Of a DNA stretch of 64,000 bases, positions 61,990 to 64,000 are shown one piece after another. A model generated the notes under the pieces. It had not been told where the DNA came from and ran no database searches. It was given only the letters and a program-made list of their open reading frames with translations. The stretch covers positions 7,953,501-8,017,500 of the forward strand of contig NZ_CP073721.1 of NCBI RefSeq assembly GCF_025264685.1. Direction: 5' to 3'. A program made the translations under genes and the position numbers. Origin of the DNA: Dactylosporangium roseum. Lineage in GTDB: Bacteria; Actinomycetota; Actinomycetes; Mycobacteriales; Micromonosporaceae. Positions within the stretch are counted from its first letter, which is position 1. Each line of letters opens with the position of its first letter.

Positions 61990-62132
61990 CGGCGCACCCA
62001 CCCTTCGAGGTCACTTCGGCGACATTGCACGGTTGGCGTTGTGCGTCTTTGGACGCAGACACGCTACGCCAACCTCGGTCTCATGTTCACCGACAGCACC
62101 TGACAGGTGCGATCACTCTGTGGGAGCCACCG

Positions 62133-62837
62133 ATGAAGTTCAAGGGACCGATCATCACCCTGGGCGCCGGCCTGGTCGTCGCCGGCGCGCTCTACACGCT
62201 CAATGTCGACCTCAGCAACGACGCGGCGCGCAACAACGCCGCCGCGACGCAGACCACGACCGCGGCGGCCCCGGCGGCCACCACACAGACGGCGGAGCCG
62301 CCACCTCCTCCCGCACCACCGTCCTCGGCGGCGGTGACCGGTGACGGCAGCGGCCCGGCCGGCCAGCAGGGGACCGTGACGTACGCCGGCTCCGTCGCCG
62401 GCGGGGCGGCGTCCCTCGCCATCGTCGTCAACAAGGGCAAGGCGATCGCGTACGTCTGCGACGGCAAGTCCGTCGAGGCGTGGCTGGAAGGCACCATGGC
62501 CGACGGGCAGATCGTGCTGAAAGGGCCGAAGGGCAGCCTCGCGGGCACGTACGGCAACGGGCAGGCCAAGGGCAGCGTCACCGCCGGCAGCAAGACGTGG
62601 GAGTTCACCATCAAGCCCGCGCCACCGCCGTCCGGCCTCTACCGCTCGGCGTCCGCGCTGCGCAACCGGCTCGACGCGAGCTGGGTCGTCCTGCCGGACG
62701 GGCGCCAGGTCGGCGTCGACAACACGGGCGGCAACCCGAGGCCGGCCCCGGCGTTCGACGTGAACAACCGGACCGTCACCGTCGACGGCACCGCCGTCGC
62801 GATCGAGGCCACCCTGCCCGCCGGCAGCGGTAGCTGA
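62133..62837 (+). CDS. Secreted or membrane-anchored hypothetical protein
   Basis: GGGAG precedes ATG 62133. The 234-residue product has an N-terminal hydrophobic segment (PIITLGAGLVVAGALYTL), a Thr/Ala/Pro-rich linker (TQTTTAAAPAATTQTAEPPPPPAPP) and a small beta-rich domain (VTYAGSVAGGAASLAIVVNKGKAIAYVCDGKSVEAWLEGTMADGQIVLKG). The anchor places the domain outside. It is followed by a haem-type membrane protein and a Rieske protein at close spacing, so it may belong to the same electron-transfer unit. Confidence 0.75.
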   Translation: MKFKGPIITLGAGLVVAGALYTLNVDLSNDAARNNAAATQTTTAAAPAATTQTAEPPPPPAPPSSAAVTGDGSGPAGQQGTVTYAGSVAGGAASLAIVVNKGKAIAYVCDGKSVEAWLEGTMADGQIVLKGPKGSLAGTYGNGQAKGSVTAGSKTWEFTIKPAPPPSGLYRSASALRNRLDASWVVLPDGRQVGVDNTGGNPRPAPAFDVNNRTVTVDGTAVAIEATLPAGSGS

Positions 62838-62852
62838 GGAGGAGTCACGACG

Positions 62853-63476
62853 ATGTCAGCCCCGATGGAACAACCGCTGCCCGCAACCGACTCCTGGCCC
62901 ACACCGGCGAAGCTGCCGCCACCCGCGGTCGAGCCGGCCAGCCCGAAGACCGCCGCCGCGCTCATCGTGCCGGTGCTTGCCGGCTGCCTCGCCGCCGGTG
63001 CGCTCGGCGCCTACGGCAAGCTCCACGAACCGACCGGCATCGCGGTGAACGTCGCCGGCTTCTCCAGCCCGCAGACGGTCAAGGTCTGGCTGGCCACGCT
63101 CGCCTTCCTGCTGGCGCTGGTCCAACTGTTCACCGCGCTCGTGATGTACGGCAAGCTCCCGGTGTTCCGCGACGCCTCCTGGCTCGGCGGTGTGCACCGC
63201 TGGTCGGGCCGGGCGGCGTTCATCGTGTCGATCCCGGTCGCGCTGCACTGCCTGTACGCGCTGGGCTTCGCCGACTACGACACCCGCGTGCTCGTCCACT
63301 CGCTGCTCGGCTGCTTCTTCTACGGCGCGTTCGCCACGAAGATGCTCGTCCTCGCCAAGAAGGGCGTGCCGAACTGGGCGCTGCCGGTCTTCGGCGGCCT
63401 CGTCTTCACGGGCCTGTCCGGCCTGTTCGTCACCTCCGCGCTGTGGTTCTTCACCACGTTCGGCGTCAAGTTCTGA
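62853..63476 (+). CDS. DUF6529-type membrane protein, possible b-haem carrier
   Basis: The 207-residue protein has four main spans after a Pro-rich leader. Histidines occur at span ends and inside spans (GGVHRWSGRAAFIVSIPVALHCLYALGF, RVLVHSLLGCFFYGAFATKM), a layout suited to b-type haem binding as in cytochrome b561-like proteins. It starts 15 bases after the preceding stop and 13 bases before the Rieske gene. It would shuttle electrons between the quinone pool and the Rieske protein (inference). Confidence 0.78.
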   Translation: MSAPMEQPLPATDSWPTPAKLPPPAVEPASPKTAAALIVPVLAGCLAAGALGAYGKLHEPTGIAVNVAGFSSPQTVKVWLATLAFLLALVQLFTALVMYGKLPVFRDASWLGGVHRWSGRAAFIVSIPVALHCLYALGFADYDTRVLVHSLLGCFFYGAFATKMLVLAKKGVPNWALPVFGGLVFTGLSGLFVTSALWFFTTFGVKF

Positions 63477-63489
63477 AAGGAAACCTGCT

Positions 63490-63957
63490 GTGAGCAACCA
63501 GACGACTCGCCGAGCCCTGCTGGCCGGTGCGGGTGCGGCGGGCCTCACCGCCGCGCTGGCGGGCTGCGCGGCCTACGGCGACACGGGCGGCGGCGCCGCA
63601 CCGGCCACGGCCGACCAGGGAGCCGGCGCGACCGGTAGCGGCGCGACCGGCGGCGGCACCGGCGCGCAAGGCGGCGGATTCGCCAGGACCGGTGACATCC
63701 CCGTCGGCGGTGGCAAGGTCTTCGAGGATCAGAAGATCGTGGTGACCCAGCCGGCGGCCGGCACCTTCAAGTGCTTCACCGCGGTGTGCACGCACGCCGG
63801 ATGCGTGGTGGGAGACGTGTCGGGCGGCACGATCAACTGCCCGTGCCACGGCAGCAAGTTCAAGGTGACGGACGGCTCGGTCGCGGACGGCCCGGCGAAG
63901 AAGCCGCTCGCCGCGGTGGCCATCACGGTCGACGGCGACGCCATCAGGAAGGCCTGA
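63490..63957 (+). CDS. Tat-exported Rieske [2Fe-2S] lipoprotein
   Basis: GTG 63490 follows GAAAGGAAA. The 155-residue protein begins MSNQTTRRALLAGAGAAGLTAALAGCAAYGD, a twin-arginine signal with a lipobox Cys. A Gly/Ala/Thr-rich spacer precedes a Rieske domain whose ligands lie in CTHAGCVV and CPCHGSKF. The cluster accepts or donates electrons outside the membrane. It pairs with the DUF6529 gene. Confidence 0.93.
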   Translation: MSNQTTRRALLAGAGAAGLTAALAGCAAYGDTGGGAAPATADQGAGATGSGATGGGTGAQGGGFARTGDIPVGGGKVFEDQKIVVTQPAAGTFKCFTAVCTHAGCVVGDVSGGTINCPCHGSKFKVTDGSVADGPAKKPLAAVAITVDGDAIRKA

Positions 63958-64000
63958 CTCCCACAGAGCCGACTGCCCGGTCTCCGTCCACATCGGACGG

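Overview
The window is very GC-rich with GTG and TTG starts, four-base ATGA/GTGA gene overlaps and many secreted or membrane-anchored proteins. It looks like the chromosome of a filamentous actinomycete, probably Micromonosporaceae (Actinoplanes/Dactylosporangium-like). The family assignment is inferred from protein style, not from a marker gene.

Layout. 1-4.5 kb: four translationally coupled genes: an unrecognised protein with a PLD-like tail, an NMN-adenylyltransferase-like enzyme, a PEP-synthase-like phosphotransferase and a DHH phosphoesterase. I know no described system with this composition, and it is the best candidate here for something new. 4.5-8.7 kb: an ABC exporter pair divergent from a two-component system whose membrane sensor domain also exists as a separate gene. 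8.8-14.1 kb: an ArsR-type regulator, an MFS transporter, an M29 aminopeptidase and an S9 peptidase. 14.2-16.8 kb: a secreted M9 collagenase-like protease. 17-25.8 kb: a nitrogen-oxide island. It holds a cupin, flavohaemoprotein and NsrR on the minus strand, then a DUF2249 protein divergent from a regulator, an NnrS-like membrane protein, a membrane-fused copper nitrite reductase and a YwiC-like protein on the plus strand.

25.8-36 kb is a mobile and decayed zone. It contains an intact-looking IS630 element, remnants of IS110, IS6, ABC-type and integrase genes, a tRNA-Lys with a decayed integrase beside it, and a 0.32-kb direct repeat carrying half of that tRNA 6.7 kb upstream. Intact cargo includes a secreted GH2 glycosidase, a DHFR-like protein, a monooxygenase-fold protein and a TetR regulator with tandem operators.

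36.3-46 kb carries a SigE-type sigma factor with its membrane partner, a HAD protein, DUF418, a GntR/TetR hybrid regulator, DUF998, an App1-like phosphatase and small hypotheticals, with several deletion scars (ABC ATPase, two MarR genes, RNA ligase). 46-64 kb is orderly: secreted tripeptidyl-peptidase-like hydrolase, OmpA/BON protein, double helix-hairpin-helix protein, metallo-beta-lactamase-fold hydrolase, GNAT with APC permease, GPP34 protein, DsbA with peroxiredoxin, lipoprotein, immune-inhibitor-A metalloprotease, a nucleotide cyclase next to a Crp-type regulator, and a DUF6529/Rieske electron-transfer pair. Strong hairpins without T-tracts end several transcription units.
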